In this document: positions 43,401 to 52,832 of the stretch, in pieces
Layout of the letters: each line of letters begins with the position of its first letter
Numbering within the stretch: the first letter of the stretch is position 1
Assembly (NCBI RefSeq): GCF_014648315.1
Contig: NZ_BMQW01000010.1
Span: 92,195-156,194, forward strand
DNA from: Shewanella ulleungensis
Lineage (GTDB): Bacteria; Pseudomonadota; Gammaproteobacteria; Enterobacterales; Shewanellaceae
Length of the DNA: 64,000 bases
Direction of reading: 5' to 3'
Position numbers and translations under genes: made by a program
Notes under the pieces: generated by a model
Told to the model about the DNA's origin: nothing
The model's database searches: none
Seen by the model: the letters and a program-made list of their open reading frames with translations, nothing else

Positions 43401-44165
43401 TTAAAAGCCCCAACTGATAAATACGCCTGCATAGGTTTCATCAAGGTTACCTTGTTGATCATCTGCACGAGCTTGTTGTTTTATATCTTCTAAGGCAATG
43501 CTGTGGCTAATATGGGCAACAATCGCAAGATTATCGTAAAATTGATGCTCTGCCTCTAAGCCAAATTGCACATGGTTAGCACCGTCGTGTGCTTCGCTAC
43601 TGTAACCAAAGTCAAACCCTTGCATCACATAAGGTGTTAGCGTGAGTTGTGAATTGAGTTCCCAGGGGCTATGAACGCTCAGAGTAACAAAGTAACCAGA
43701 CGCTTCTGTGGCATAAGTATAGTTGATGGCGGGAACTAGCCAATCAATGCCGTTATAGGCGATTGAGCTAAAAAACTCATTATCAGATGCGCGTTCATCT
43801 CCATAAAATTCCAAGCGCTGGTAGCCAATTGTGGCGTCCACGTCTTCATGAAAATGTAATGTATATTCTAACCCTGCATTCCATTCCGTGTAGTGTACTT
43901 GGTCGGCTCGTCCAACAACGGCAAAGGCAATCATGTCATTGTGCTCTACACTTGCGACAGCCCAAGCGATACCGCCTTTTTCTAAGTTATTTCGGCCTTC
44001 GGTTATGTAATGATTTTCCCAACCTAGATCAACAGCAAAGCCAGGTTGTGTTTCATTTGACGATAATGCTGGGATTGAGATCACTAAGCTGATCATAGCC
44101 AGTATTCGAAGAAAAACAGCTGTGACGCAATGTTTACGAGTTGCAGAGCAAAAATCAAAGGCCAT
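43401..44165 (-). CDS. Putative outer-membrane or exported beta-rich protein, Fur-regulated
   Basis: This protein of about 254 residues has a signal-like segment (LRILAMISLVISIPALS) and then regular amphipathic beta strands with aromatic ends, finishing in VFISWGF with the terminal Phe typical of outer-membrane barrels. I do not recognise a named family. A Fur-box-like sequence lies about 80 bases upstream, so it is probably made under iron limitation. The start is uncertain; in-frame ATGs exist at 44195 and 44165, neither with a strong ribosome site. Confidence 0.6.
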   Translation of the reverse strand: MAFDFCSATRKHCVTAVFLRILAMISLVISIPALSSNETQPGFAVDLGWENHYITEGRNNLEKGGIAWAVASVEHNDMIAFAVVGRADQVHYTEWNAGLEYTLHFHEDVDATIGYQRLEFYGDERASDNEFFSSIAYNGIDWLVPAINYTYATEASGYFVTLSVHSPWELNSQLTLTPYVMQGFDFGYSSEAHDGANHVQFGLEAEHQFYDNLAIVAHISHSIALEDIKQQARADDQQGNLDETYAGVFISWGF

Positions 44166-44242
44166 GTTTGTGTAGTCCAAGGTTGAGTTGCACATCTATG
44201 CGTTAATAATGCGTATGGTAGCCTTTTAAATATATAATTAAA

Positions 44243-44257
44243 TGATAATCAGTATCG
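44243..44257 (-). promoter_or_regulatory. Fur box upstream of the barrel-like gene
   Basis: TGATAATCAGTATCG matches the Fur consensus TGATAATNATTATCA at 12 or 13 of 15 positions. It is upstream of the minus-strand exported-protein gene and also within 240 bases of prlC. Confidence 0.6.
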
Positions 44258-44483
44258 TTTGAGACATACCTGTCAATAATAATATTGTAAATTAATTGTA
44301 AATCAAAAGTGTGGCGATAATCACTTTATTTATCGAGAAAATACGCTAGGTGAGATTGGCTAGATCAATAGACTTTTATTTATTCATCGTTGCAGCGGAG
44401 CTTGAAAACTCATCAAATTGGCCCCATATCAGAATCAATTGACCCCACATAAGTCGGCACACGAATTATTTCGAGGAATCTTT

Positions 44484-46523
44484 ATGAGCAATCCACTGCT
44501 AAATAGCGCAGCGTTACCCGAGTTTTCTAAAATCAAACCAGAACATATTCAGCCTGCGGTTGAGCAAGCCATTGCCAAATGTCGTGAAACTATTGATGTT
44601 TTATTAGCTACAAATAGCCAATATACATGGGACAATCTTATTGCCCCCCTCGAAGAAGTGGATGATGAATTAAGTAAAGCATGGTCACCAGTATCGCACA
44701 TGAACTCGGTAGTCAGCAGTGATGCTCTTCGTGATGCACACGATGCATGTTTACCATTATTGTCTGATTACGGCACCTATGTTGGTCAGCATCAGGGGTT
44801 GTATGAAGCGTATAAATCGATCCATCAATCAGCTGATTTTGCCGAGTTAACTCAAGCGCAAAAAAAGGTCATTGAACAAAGCTTACTCGACTTTGAATTG
44901 TCAGGCATTGGCCTAGATGATGGTCAAAAAGCGCGTTATGGCGAGATTGTTAAACGTTTATCTGAGCTAACGAGTAATTTTTCTAACCAGTTATTAGATG
45001 CCACAGAAGCCTGGACCAAGTTGATTACCGACGAGGCTGACTTAGCGGGTTTACCTGAGTCGGCAGTGGCTGCAGCTAAAGCAATGGCCGAGGCAAAAGA
45101 GTTAAAAGGATGGTTGTTTACCCTTGATTTCCCATCTTATTTGCCGGTGATGACCTACAGCGAAAACCGTGAGTTACGTGAAGAATGCTACCGTGCATTT
45201 GTCACCCGCGCCTCTGATCAAGGGCCAAATGCTGGCGAATTCGATAACACCGACAACATGAACGAAATCGTGGCATTACGTCATGAGTTAGCCAATCTAT
45301 TGGGTTTTGCCAGTTACGCAGATAAATCATTAGCGACCAAAATGGCAGAGTCGCCAGAGCAAGTATTGGGCTTTTTAAATGAATTAGGTCAGCGTTCAAA
45401 AGGCCAGGCGGCAACAGAATTAGCTGAACTACGCGCCTTTGCTAAAGAGCACTATGATGTCAGTGAAATGGCCTCATGGGACTTAAGTTTTTATGCCGAA
45501 AAACTGCAGCAACACAAATATGAAGTGTCGCAAGAAATTTTACGTCCGTACTTCCCAGAAAACAAAGTCTTATCAGGCTTATTCTTTACCGTTAACAAGC
45601 TATTTGGCTTAACCATTAACGAACAAAAAGGCGTTGATACCTGGCACAAAGACGTACGCTTCTTTGATATTTTTGACGCCGATAACGTGCACCGCGGCAG
45701 CTTTTATTTAGATTTATATGCTCGCAGCGGTAAACGTGGTGGCGCATGGATGGACGATTGCCGTGGCCGTCGTATTACCTCTACCGGTCTGCAAAAACCA
45801 GTGGCTTACTTAACCTGTAACTTTAATGGCCCAGTAGACGGCAAGCCGGCGTTATTTACTCACGACGAAGTCACTACCTTGTTCCACGAGTTTGGTCACG
45901 GTATCCACCATATGCTAACTAAAGTTGATGTGGGTGGCGTATCGGGCATTAACGGTGTGCCTTGGGATGCGGTCGAGTTACCCAGTCAGTTTATGGAAAA
46001 CTGGTGCTGGCAAGAAGAAGCCCTAGCGGAGATCTCTGGCCATTACGAAACTGGCGAGCCATTACCAAAAGCGTTGCTCGATAAAATGCTCGCTGCTAAA
46101 AATTTCCAGTCAGGCATGATGATGGTACGCCAGCTTGAGTTCTCACTGTTCGACTTTAGAATGCACCATGAGTTTGACCCTGCAAAAGGTGTCGATATTC
46201 AAGGTATTTTAGATGAAGTACGCAGCCAAATAGCGGTATTGACCCCGCCAAGCTTTAACCGTTTTCAGCATGGTTTTGCCCACATTTTTGCTGGTGGCTA
46301 TGCTGCAGGTTATTACAGCTACAAATGGGCTGAAGTGTTATCGGCCGATGCGTTCTCACGTTTTGAAGACGAAGGCATCTTTAACCCAGAAACAGGCAAA
46401 AGTTTCTTAAATAACATTCTTGAAATGGGCGGAAGTGAAGAACCAATGGAGCTGTTTAAACGCTTTATGGGCCGCGAGCCCAACACAGATGCATTACTGC
46501 GTCACAGTGGTATTGCTGCGTAA
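44484..46523 (+). CDS. prlC: Oligopeptidase A
   Basis: This 679-residue M3-family zinc peptidase is the same length as E. coli PrlC. The active site reads LFHEFGHGIHHM (HExxH) with the third ligand in a downstream Glu-rich segment, and the N-terminus begins MSNPLLNSAALPEF. It degrades short peptides, including released signal peptides, in the cytoplasm. The ATG at 44484 follows a GAGGAA element; an in-frame start at 44418 is not supported by homology. Confidence 0.95.
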   Translation: MSNPLLNSAALPEFSKIKPEHIQPAVEQAIAKCRETIDVLLATNSQYTWDNLIAPLEEVDDELSKAWSPVSHMNSVVSSDALRDAHDACLPLLSDYGTYVGQHQGLYEAYKSIHQSADFAELTQAQKKVIEQSLLDFELSGIGLDDGQKARYGEIVKRLSELTSNFSNQLLDATEAWTKLITDEADLAGLPESAVAAAKAMAEAKELKGWLFTLDFPSYLPVMTYSENRELREECYRAFVTRASDQGPNAGEFDNTDNMNEIVALRHELANLLGFASYADKSLATKMAESPEQVLGFLNELGQRSKGQAATELAELRAFAKEHYDVSEMASWDLSFYAEKLQQHKYEVSQEILRPYFPENKVLSGLFFTVNKLFGLTINEQKGVDTWHKDVRFFDIFDADNVHRGSFYLDLYARSGKRGGAWMDDCRGRRITSTGLQKPVAYLTCNFNGPVDGKPALFTHDEVTTLFHEFGHGIHHMLTKVDVGGVSGINGVPWDAVELPSQFMENWCWQEEALAEISGHYETGEPLPKALLDKMLAAKNFQSGMMMVRQLEFSLFDFRMHHEFDPAKGVDIQGILDEVRSQIAVLTPPSFNRFQHGFAHIFAGGYAAGYYSYKWAEVLSADAFSRFEDEGIFNPETGKSFLNNILEMGGSEEPMELFKRFMGREPNTDALLRHSGIAA

Positions 46524-46545
46524 ATCATTTATGTGAAAAAACTTT

Positions 46546-46576
46546 AAAAAAACCGACGTTTATTGTCGGTTTTTTT
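46546..46576 (+). terminator. Intrinsic terminator after prlC
   Basis: Arms AAAAAAACCGAC (46546-46557) and GTCGGTTTTTTT (46565-46576) with a seven-base loop and long T-run. Confidence 0.9.
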
Positions 46577-46706
46577 ATGCCTGCGCTTTCACTCACTGAG
46601 GCTTATTATTGTTGATATAAAAAAGTTATCGTTTATCGATAATTTATTGTCGAATAAAAATAACTGTGTTAACGTTAAATTAACATTAGCCAACCTTAGA
46701 ATTAGC

Positions 46707-47282
46707 ATGGATAGAATTATTTCACTCAGTAAATGGATTAAATTACTCATCGTTTTTTTAGCCTTATTACAAGTTAGTAGCTATTGCGGCACCATGGTAT
46801 TCGGCAAGTTTCAAGCTGGCGAATATGTATTAACCATTGATTGGTGGGGCTGGTTTAGCAGTTATCTTGCGGTTGATTTTACTACTCCTTGGCAAGCACT
46901 TGCGCAAAGCCTTTATGATGCAGGCTTGCATCCAGGGCTAATTCTGGGGAGCGTTGAAATACTGCCTTACCTGTTTATTTATTATTTTCTGTACCATTTG
47001 TTCGGTTTGTATCAACAAGGGCAGGTGTTCACTCAGAGTAATTTTCGCTGCTTAAGCAACATTGCTGTAGTCTTTTTAGTGTGGATTTTACTGAGTCTTT
47101 TTTACCCAATGATTATTGCCTCCACTTTGCATTTCAGTGGCACCACAAGTGCGGTACCTGTGTACTTTAGCCTTGGTAGCCAAGAGCTCAAATATGCACT
47201 TTTGGGGATGGTTTTTTATTGCGTAGCATGGGTAATGAAGCACGCAACTGAGCTGCAAGAAGAGGCGGAGTTAACTATTTAA
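46707..47282 (+). CDS. DUF2975-type four-helix membrane protein
   Basis: This 191-residue protein has four predicted transmembrane segments and matches the general layout of DUF2975 proteins. It is followed by a small Cro/CI-type regulator whose ATG overlaps its stop (TAATG); DUF2975 and such a regulator form a recurrent pair. An upstream in-frame start at 46563 lies inside the prlC terminator, so the ATG at 46707 is chosen. Function unknown. Confidence 0.75.
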   Translation: MDRIISLSKWIKLLIVFLALLQVSSYCGTMVFGKFQAGEYVLTIDWWGWFSSYLAVDFTTPWQALAQSLYDAGLHPGLILGSVEILPYLFIYYFLYHLFGLYQQGQVFTQSNFRCLSNIAVVFLVWILLSLFYPMIIASTLHFSGTTSAVPVYFSLGSQELKYALLGMVFYCVAWVMKHATELQEEAELTI

Positions 47283-47491
47283 TGGCCATTATTATTGAAC
47301 TGGATGTGATGTTGGCAAAGCGCAAAATGAAGTCAACTGAGCTAGCTGAATTGGTGGGAATTACGCCGCAAAATTTATCGGTATTACGAAGCGGCCGTGC
47401 TAAAGCGATTCGATTTTCAACACTCGATGCCATCTGCCAGCATTTACAGTGCTCGCCAGGGGATATTTTAATCCACAAGGAAGATCAATAA
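47282..47491 (+). CDS. Small XRE-family regulator
   Basis: This 69-residue protein is a single Cro/CI-type helix-turn-helix domain: LAKRKMKSTELAELVGITPQNLSVLRSG, with L-D-A-I-C-Q-H-L-Q-C-S-P-G-D-I-L at the end, as in YozG-type regulators. It overlaps the upstream DUF2975 gene and probably controls it. A lipoprotein gene follows after 14 bases. Confidence 0.85.
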   Translation: MAIIIELDVMLAKRKMKSTELAELVGITPQNLSVLRSGRAKAIRFSTLDAICQHLQCSPGDILIHKEDQ

Positions 47492-47505
47492 TTAAGGATA
47501 ATAAT

Positions 47506-48369
47506 ATGCAAAATACAGTAACAAAAATGATCACTGTGACAATGATTAGCACGGCGATGTTTATCATTTCTGGCTGTACGGTGCGCTTAACTGAAGCGAG
47601 TTTTATTGCCCATGATAAAGCGCCTGTGGCCTTTAACACTGAGTTTACGCAAGCATTGCAGCAAGCCATGCCGAATAATGCCATTACCCCGCTGAGCCTA
47701 GAGGCGAGCGATCACGCTAAGCTGAATGGTTTTTTTATCGATAACCCAAACAGCAACACAACCCTAGTGTTTTATCAGGGTAATGGCATGAAGATTCAAC
47801 CACATTGTTTAGCCGATTTAACGGCATTATCGGCGCTTAATACTGACATTTTGGTTATGGATCGCCGTGGCATTGGCGCCAGTGAAGGCAAGCCGAAGAT
47901 TCAAAATATTATCTCGGATGCACAGCAACAACTAGACTACTTACAGCAGCACTTCCAACCAGAAAAAATCATCTTGCACGGTTACTCGCTAGGCAGTTTT
48001 ATTGCCGCCGATTTAGCTAAAAATAATCAGATAGATGCACTGGTTTTGCATGGTTCGGCCACCAATGCCGACGATTGGGTCGATGAGAAAACGCCCTGGT
48101 ACATGGCACCGTTTATGACACTAGAAATACCACAAGACTTTCGAAATATAGATAATAAACAAGTTGTTGCACAATCATATTCAGGACCATTATTAGTGAT
48201 TGCCGGAGAAAATGATGATGAAGTGCCGCCAGCACTGTCTGAAAAACTGTTTGCCGCAAGCAAGTCTGCTAACAAACAGTTTATTATGGTACCTAAAGTC
48301 GGTCATCAGGGCATGCTAGAAGATGTAACCACAATGCAGCAGTATCAAGCTTTTATTACCGCGCTTTGA
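47506..48369 (+). CDS. Alpha/beta hydrolase lipoprotein
   Basis: This 287-residue protein has a lipoprotein signal (TAMFIISGC, lipidated C24) followed by an alpha/beta hydrolase of the BEM46-like type. The nucleophile elbow is HGYSLGSF, the acid is in AGENDDEVPP and the His is in KVGHQGML. It is probably anchored at a membrane facing the periplasm. The ATG at 47506 follows an AAGGA element; the earlier in-frame start lies within the regulator gene. Substrate unknown. Confidence 0.8.
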   Translation: MQNTVTKMITVTMISTAMFIISGCTVRLTEASFIAHDKAPVAFNTEFTQALQQAMPNNAITPLSLEASDHAKLNGFFIDNPNSNTTLVFYQGNGMKIQPHCLADLTALSALNTDILVMDRRGIGASEGKPKIQNIISDAQQQLDYLQQHFQPEKIILHGYSLGSFIAADLAKNNQIDALVLHGSATNADDWVDEKTPWYMAPFMTLEIPQDFRNIDNKQVVAQSYSGPLLVIAGENDDEVPPALSEKLFAASKSANKQFIMVPKVGHQGMLEDVTTMQQYQAFITAL

Positions 48370-48384
48370 TGGGCAAAAAATAGC

Positions 48385-48412
48385 ATAAAAAAGAGGCGCC
48401 AATGCGCCTCTT
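48385..48412 (-). terminator. ribB terminator
   Basis: Arms AAGAGGCGC (48391-48399) and GCGCCTCTT (48404-48412) with CAAT loop; on the minus strand the stem is followed by a U-run. It also follows the hydrolase gene on the + strand. Confidence 0.8.
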
Positions 48413-48448
48413 CGTTTGATTAATCTTTGTTACGCTTTAAGTAACCAT

Positions 48449-49105
48449 TTACGCTAACTTCAAATCATATTGGTTGCGGTACATCACCATGTCTTCGATG
48501 GTAAGTACTGGCATATTGTGCTTTAAACCAAATGCGACGATTTCAGGCGCTTTGGCCATGCTGCCATCTTCGTTGGTGAGTTCACATAACACGCCTGCTG
48601 GCATTAAACCGGCCATTTGCATTAAATCAACTGTACCTTCTGTGTGACCACGACGAGACATTACTCCGCCAGCGCGAGCGCGTAGCGGAAATACGTGTCC
48701 TGGGCGTGCTAGGTCTGATGCTTTGGCACTGCGATTAGCTGCTGTTTTAATGGTAGTCACCCGGTCTTGTGCCGATACGCCTGTGGTGACGCCAACTTTA
48801 GCTTCGATAGACACAGTAAAAGCGGTTTGGTTAGCACTGTTGTTGTCGGTAACCATAGGTGGTAATTCAAGCTTATTAGCATGCTCGTCGGTTAAGCATA
48901 AACACACAATACCGCTGCATTCGCGGATCATTAATGCCATTTGGGCTGTGGTTAAGTGCTCAACTGAGTAAATAATATCGCCTTCGTTTTCGCGATCTTC
49001 ATCATCGAGTAGTAATACGCCGCGGCCTTCTCTAAGCGCTGCAAGTGCATTTTCGACACGGGTAATGGGTTCGCCAAATTCGGCAAGTAGTGAAAGCTGA
49101 TTCAT
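48449..49105 (-). CDS. ribB: 3,4-dihydroxy-2-butanone-4-phosphate synthase
   Basis: This 218-residue protein has RibB signatures: LLDDEDRENEGD near residue 35, the loop around VFPLRARAGGVMSRRGHTEG and the Glu-rich end. It makes the four-carbon unit of riboflavin from ribulose 5-phosphate. The ATG at 49105 is chosen; a frame open to 49252 is only the translated leader and overlaps the FMN riboswitch. It lacks a fused GTP cyclohydrolase II domain. Confidence 0.95.
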   Translation of the reverse strand: MNQLSLLAEFGEPITRVENALAALREGRGVLLLDDEDRENEGDIIYSVEHLTTAQMALMIRECSGIVCLCLTDEHANKLELPPMVTDNNSANQTAFTVSIEAKVGVTTGVSAQDRVTTIKTAANRSAKASDLARPGHVFPLRARAGGVMSRRGHTEGTVDLMQMAGLMPAGVLCELTNEDGSMAKAPEIVAFGLKHNMPVLTIEDMVMYRNQYDLKLA

Positions 49106-49205
49106 GGTTGTACTCCTAAAATGACCAGAATCAGGGCTTGTAAAGAGGGATATAAATCCAAAACAAATTGCACCAAAAAGCCGTGGGCTGATTGATGTAT
49201 CTCCA

Positions 49206-49365
49206 TTCTCTCTCATCCGGACTATAACCGTCGGCTCTGGACTGTTAAACATTGCCGTTAAGCAATGCTAAGTCACCAGATCTGCTGACCTCGACGAATC
49301 GAGCGCTCGCGGGCTTACTTTTTCAAGTTTACCGCCGGTGGGGAATTGCGCCCCGCCCTGAGAAT
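49206..49365 (-). promoter_or_regulatory. FMN riboswitch (RFN element)
   Basis: The minus-strand leader of ribB contains the RFN core: AGGGCGGGGCGCAATTCCCC, ACCGGCGGTAA, AGCCCGCGAGCG, AGATCTGGTGA, CAGAGCCGACGGTTATAGTC and CGGATGAGAGAGAA in the expected order. FMN binding would reduce ribB expression. Confidence 0.95.
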
Positions 49366-49650
49366 TATAAACAATGTTGTTTGCGTTTAAGCATTAGTCG
49401 ATAACGATAAATGCTGTTGTTCATCATGTTAGCGTCTTAACAACGCCAATAAGATATCACCGCGTTGCTATGGTAATCAGTTAAGTCACAGATGAAAAGG
49501 GGGATAAGTCGCAAAAAGAGTAACAAAACACTGTGCCATGATGAGTTTGTGCTGTTGATTGCACGTTAAATAAGTCAAAGACAGCAAAGCTTCTTGCTCG
49601 CTGGTATGACCTTTGTTAGCCTGTCGCGCTAACAATAGGAGTAGTGGTAG
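49366..49650. other. Gene-free divergent region
   Basis: About 285 bases between the ribB riboswitch and the thioesterase gene contain promoters for both but no gene. I see no repeat of note. Confidence 0.4.
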
Positions 49651-50181
49651 ATGAATCTGTATTTTCGTTTTGCGTTGTTGTTTTTATGGCGAATTGGTCA
49701 TTGCAAACGTATTGATTTTTTAGGCACCAGCAAAATTAACTATCGCGTTTTACCATTAGATTGCGACATCAACTTACATTTAACCAATTCGCGCTATCCA
49801 GCTTTTATGGATTTAGCCCGTACTTATTTGATTGCTGAAATTGGTTTGATGAAACAGTTTCTTAAAAACAAATGGCTGCCTATCGTCAATGCTGCCGAGT
49901 TTACTTATATCCGTGATATTAAACCGTTTGAAAAGTTTACTATTGAAACCAAGATTGTCGGTTGGGATGAAAAATACTTCTATATTGAACACCGTATTGT
50001 CACTGCCCGTGGTTTGCATTGTATTGCCCATGTACGCGGAGTGTTTATATGTCGTGGTAAGCAAGTGCCTATTGAAACCTTAATTGAAGCCGCAGGTTAC
50101 ACGGGTGACATGCCAGAGTTACCAGCTGAAGTGGTTAAATGGAAGCAGTTTTTACAACTCAAAAAAGAGTGTAATACGTAA
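49651..50181 (+). CDS. Thioesterase-like protein (4HBT/THEM6-type)
   Basis: This 176-residue protein has a hot-dog-fold pattern: YRVLPLDCDINLHLTNSRYPAFMDLAR with the catalytic-type Asp and the N-x-x-Y segment, and later strands. The N-terminus is hydrophobic, suggesting a membrane-associated acyl-CoA or acyl-ACP thioesterase. The Tag-like gene follows after 100 bases. Confidence 0.75.
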   Translation: MNLYFRFALLFLWRIGHCKRIDFLGTSKINYRVLPLDCDINLHLTNSRYPAFMDLARTYLIAEIGLMKQFLKNKWLPIVNAAEFTYIRDIKPFEKFTIETKIVGWDEKYFYIEHRIVTARGLHCIAHVRGVFICRGKQVPIETLIEAAGYTGDMPELPAEVVKWKQFLQLKKECNT

Positions 50182-50281
50182 CCTCAATAGCGTTTAGTAT
50201 CAATATTTATCTATACAGATCAATCAACCATACTCTGTCGTATTGGTAGGTTTAGGTTGATAAGGTAAAAGGAGTGGCACG

Positions 50282-50968
50282 GTGGCATTAGAAAAGTTCA
50301 GTGATATTTGGGCGCGTGCTTGCGAGCGAAAAGGCGGACCAGCTGTCGTTAAGTCATTGCTACCAAATACACTCAACGCTGATGAAATCAGTGAATATAC
50401 CGATGCACAGTTACTTTCAGTAATGAGTAAACGTGTTTTCCAAAGTGGTTTTGTATGGCGAGTGGTTGACAATAAGTGGCCGGCTTACGAAAAGGCCTTT
50501 TTTGACTTTGAGCCCATGAAAGTATTGATGTTATCTCCGGATCAAATTCAGCAGCGCGCCACTGACCCAGAGCTTATTCGTCATCAAAAGAAAACTCAAG
50601 CGATTGTGGATAATGCTTATATGATCCAGCAAATCAATGCTGAACACGGCAGCTTTGCTGAATTTATTGCAAATTGGCCAACAGACGATATTACCGGATT
50701 ATGGCAAGTGCTTAAAAAGCGCGGTGCACGGTTAGGTGGTAACACTGGCCCTTATTTTTTACGTGCAATAGGTAAAGACACCTTCTTGATGAGCCAAGAT
50801 GTGCAGGCGTATTTAACGGGGCATAAGGTTGTGGATGCGGGCTTTACTTCGCAAACCGCACTGCGCCAAACCCAAGCCGCATTTAATCATTGGCAACAAG
50901 AGTCTGGCATGAGCTTAGCAGAAATAAGTCGAGTAATTTCTTTGGGCGTGGGCGATAACCGTGTTTAG
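50282..50968 (+). CDS. DNA-3-methyladenine glycosylase I family protein
   Basis: This 228-residue protein resembles the Tag family of 3-methyladenine glycosylases, with RHQKKTQAIVDNAYMIQ and the GPYFLRAIGKDTF region. The N-terminal Cys/His residues that bind zinc in E. coli Tag are not evident here, so it belongs to a divergent branch. The GTG start has an AAAAGGAG element upstream. It would remove 3-methyladenine from alkylated DNA. Confidence 0.8.
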   Translation: MALEKFSDIWARACERKGGPAVVKSLLPNTLNADEISEYTDAQLLSVMSKRVFQSGFVWRVVDNKWPAYEKAFFDFEPMKVLMLSPDQIQQRATDPELIRHQKKTQAIVDNAYMIQQINAEHGSFAEFIANWPTDDITGLWQVLKKRGARLGGNTGPYFLRAIGKDTFLMSQDVQAYLTGHKVVDAGFTSQTALRQTQAAFNHWQQESGMSLAEISRVISLGVGDNRV

Positions 50969-50980
50969 TCAGTATGATTA

Positions 50981-51607
50981 TTACGCCTGGTAACGACATA
51001 AAAACACTTTAACGATTTCGGCAGCGTGCTGATCTTTCTCTTCATCAGTTAAAGGCTCAATAATTTGGAAGATTAACGGCCAAAAGCATTGGCCTTTAAT
51101 TAAACTATGGACTTGGTCTTGGGCCTGTTCAATATTATCAACATTAATTCGACCATCTTTGTTAGCCGCTTTAATCCAACGTAAAATCGCGGTTTCTTGT
51201 TTAATTATTTTTTTGATTTCTTTTTGCATTTCAGATGTATAAAACAAGTGGCCAATGACCATCCGCGACACTTCAATGTGTTCTTCTGACTGAATATGAT
51301 CAATATCATAGCGTACTAACTGCTGTAATTGCGGTGCCAGTGGTTTGCTTGGGTTATAAGGTTCAGAAGGTTTCGATAATGCCTGTTGCCATAAGTCGGT
51401 CATTAAGGTCATCACTAAGGCTTCTTTGGTGGCAAAATGATTGTAAACCGTGCGCTTTGACACTTCAGCCACTTCTGCCAATTTGTCCATACTCGTTGCA
51501 GCAACCCCTAATGCTTTAAAGGTTGTTCTAGCTGCTTCAATAATAGCCGCACGTTTTATTTGGCTACGAGTTTGTTTTTCTTGAGTCATGGTCTGCACTG
51601 TATTCAA
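50981..51607 (-). CDS. TetR-family regulator
   Basis: This protein of about 208 residues has a TetR helix-turn-helix (MDKLAEVAEVSKRTVYNHFATKEALV, residues about 40-65). It is divergent from a metallo-hydrolase gene with a 15-bp palindrome in the intergenic region. It may repress both genes. A second in-frame ATG six codons later is possible. Confidence 0.88.
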   Translation of the reverse strand: MNTVQTMTQEKQTRSQIKRAAIIEAARTTFKALGVAATSMDKLAEVAEVSKRTVYNHFATKEALVMTLMTDLWQQALSKPSEPYNPSKPLAPQLQQLVRYDIDHIQSEEHIEVSRMVIGHLFYTSEMQKEIKKIIKQETAILRWIKAANKDGRINVDNIEQAQDQVHSLIKGQCFWPLIFQIIEPLTDEEKDQHAAEIVKVFLCRYQA

Positions 51608-51662
51608 TTCTATGGGATATATTTTACACTGAGTAGTTTACTTTTCAATGGGAGATTATTAA

Positions 51663-51677
51663 ACTACACCGTGTAGT
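51663..51677. promoter_or_regulatory. TetR operator palindrome
   Basis: ACTACACCGTGTAGT is a perfect palindrome with one central base. A related, weaker pattern, ACACTGAGTAGT, sits nearer the TetR gene (about 51626-51637). The spacing suggests autoregulation and control of the hydrolase. Confidence 0.75.
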
Positions 51678-51695
51678 GTACTTTTGGGCTTTGGA

Positions 51696-52832
51696 ATGAA
51701 AATATTAACCGTTGTTATCGTTGGATTTGTGGTGTTTGTTGCGATTATATGGCTCACTAAAACTTGGTCTACAGCCAATAAAAGTAAGCCCTTCATCAAT
51801 AGTGAAAAAGCCTATCACGCTGGGTTAAGCAGTTTATGGCCTATCGCCAAAGCATACTGGAATACTCAGCGCCAAGCGCCAGCACCTCATAACGCAGTAC
51901 CATTAGAGGCGTTAACACAAACTATCTTGGCACAGTCGACAGAAGATGCCGTATACCGTTTAGGCCACTCAACATTGCTGATGCGTATCGACGGCGAATA
52001 CGTGTTAATCGACCCGGTCTTTAGCGAACGAGCATCACCTGTACAATGGGCTGGGCCGAAGCGTTTTCATCAATCGCCAATTAGTATTGCTGATTTACCA
52101 GCGATCAAGGCGGTGATCATTAGCCATGATCATTACGACCATCTCGATAAAGCTGCGATTGAAAAATTAGTCGGTAAAGTACAGCATTTTGTTACACCGC
52201 TTAAAGTGGGTGAGCATTTAACAGCTTGGGGCGTAGACCCAATTCAGATCACTGAACTGGAGTGGTGGCAGTCTGTTGAGTTAGAGGGATTACGCATTAC
52301 TGCCACACCAGCGCAGCATTTTTCTGGTCGTGGCTTATTCGATCGCGACCACACATTGTGGGCTAGTTGGGTTATTCAGGGGTTACAGCATAAGGTGTTT
52401 TTTAGCGGTGACAGTGGCTACTTTAATGGTTTTAAAGAAATTGGTCAGCGTTTAGGGCCGTTTGATCTGAGCATGATTGAAACGGGTGCCTATAATGACT
52501 TATGGAGTGATATCCATATGTTGCCAGAGCAAAGCTTACAGGCACATATTGACGTTAACGCCAAGGCAATGATACCCGTTCACAATGGTACGTTTGATTT
52601 AGCATTGCATGACTGGTTTGAACCTTTCGAGCGTATTAACAAATTAGCTAAACAGCATAATGTCACCTTGTTAACCCCTAAATTTGGCCAAGCAGTAATG
52701 TTGGCAAATCCACAAGCTAACGAATTATGGTGGCGCGACATAATGATAAATCCAACGATGGATGATACAGAGCAACAGATTCATTCAAATAAGATGGATG
52801 ATTTAAATGAGGTTGTAACGAATCATCATTAA
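51696..52832 (+). CDS. Membrane-anchored metallo-beta-lactamase-fold hydrolase
   Basis: This 378-residue protein starts with a transmembrane anchor (ILTVVIVGFVVFVAIIWL) and carries a metallo-beta-lactamase fold of the NAPE-PLD/UlaG type: VIISHDHYDHLD (HxHxDH), and later FSGDSGYF, METGAYND-like and PVHNGTFDLALHDW. The ATG at 51696 follows a TTGGA region; an in-frame TTG at 51684 is a less likely start. Substrate unknown; regulation by the divergent TetR protein is likely. Confidence 0.82.
   Translation: MKILTVVIVGFVVFVAIIWLTKTWSTANKSKPFINSEKAYHAGLSSLWPIAKAYWNTQRQAPAPHNAVPLEALTQTILAQSTEDAVYRLGHSTLLMRIDGEYVLIDPVFSERASPVQWAGPKRFHQSPISIADLPAIKAVIISHDHYDHLDKAAIEKLVGKVQHFVTPLKVGEHLTAWGVDPIQITELEWWQSVELEGLRITATPAQHFSGRGLFDRDHTLWASWVIQGLQHKVFFSGDSGYFNGFKEIGQRLGPFDLSMIETGAYNDLWSDIHMLPEQSLQAHIDVNAKAMIPVHNGTFDLALHDWFEPFERINKLAKQHNVTLLTPKFGQAVMLANPQANELWWRDIMINPTMDDTEQQIHSNKMDDLNEVVTNHH

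Noticed and set aside
49106..49252. N-terminal extension of ribB to an upstream start
   Set aside because: It would translate the untranslated leader and overlap the FMN riboswitch; RibB homology begins at 49105.
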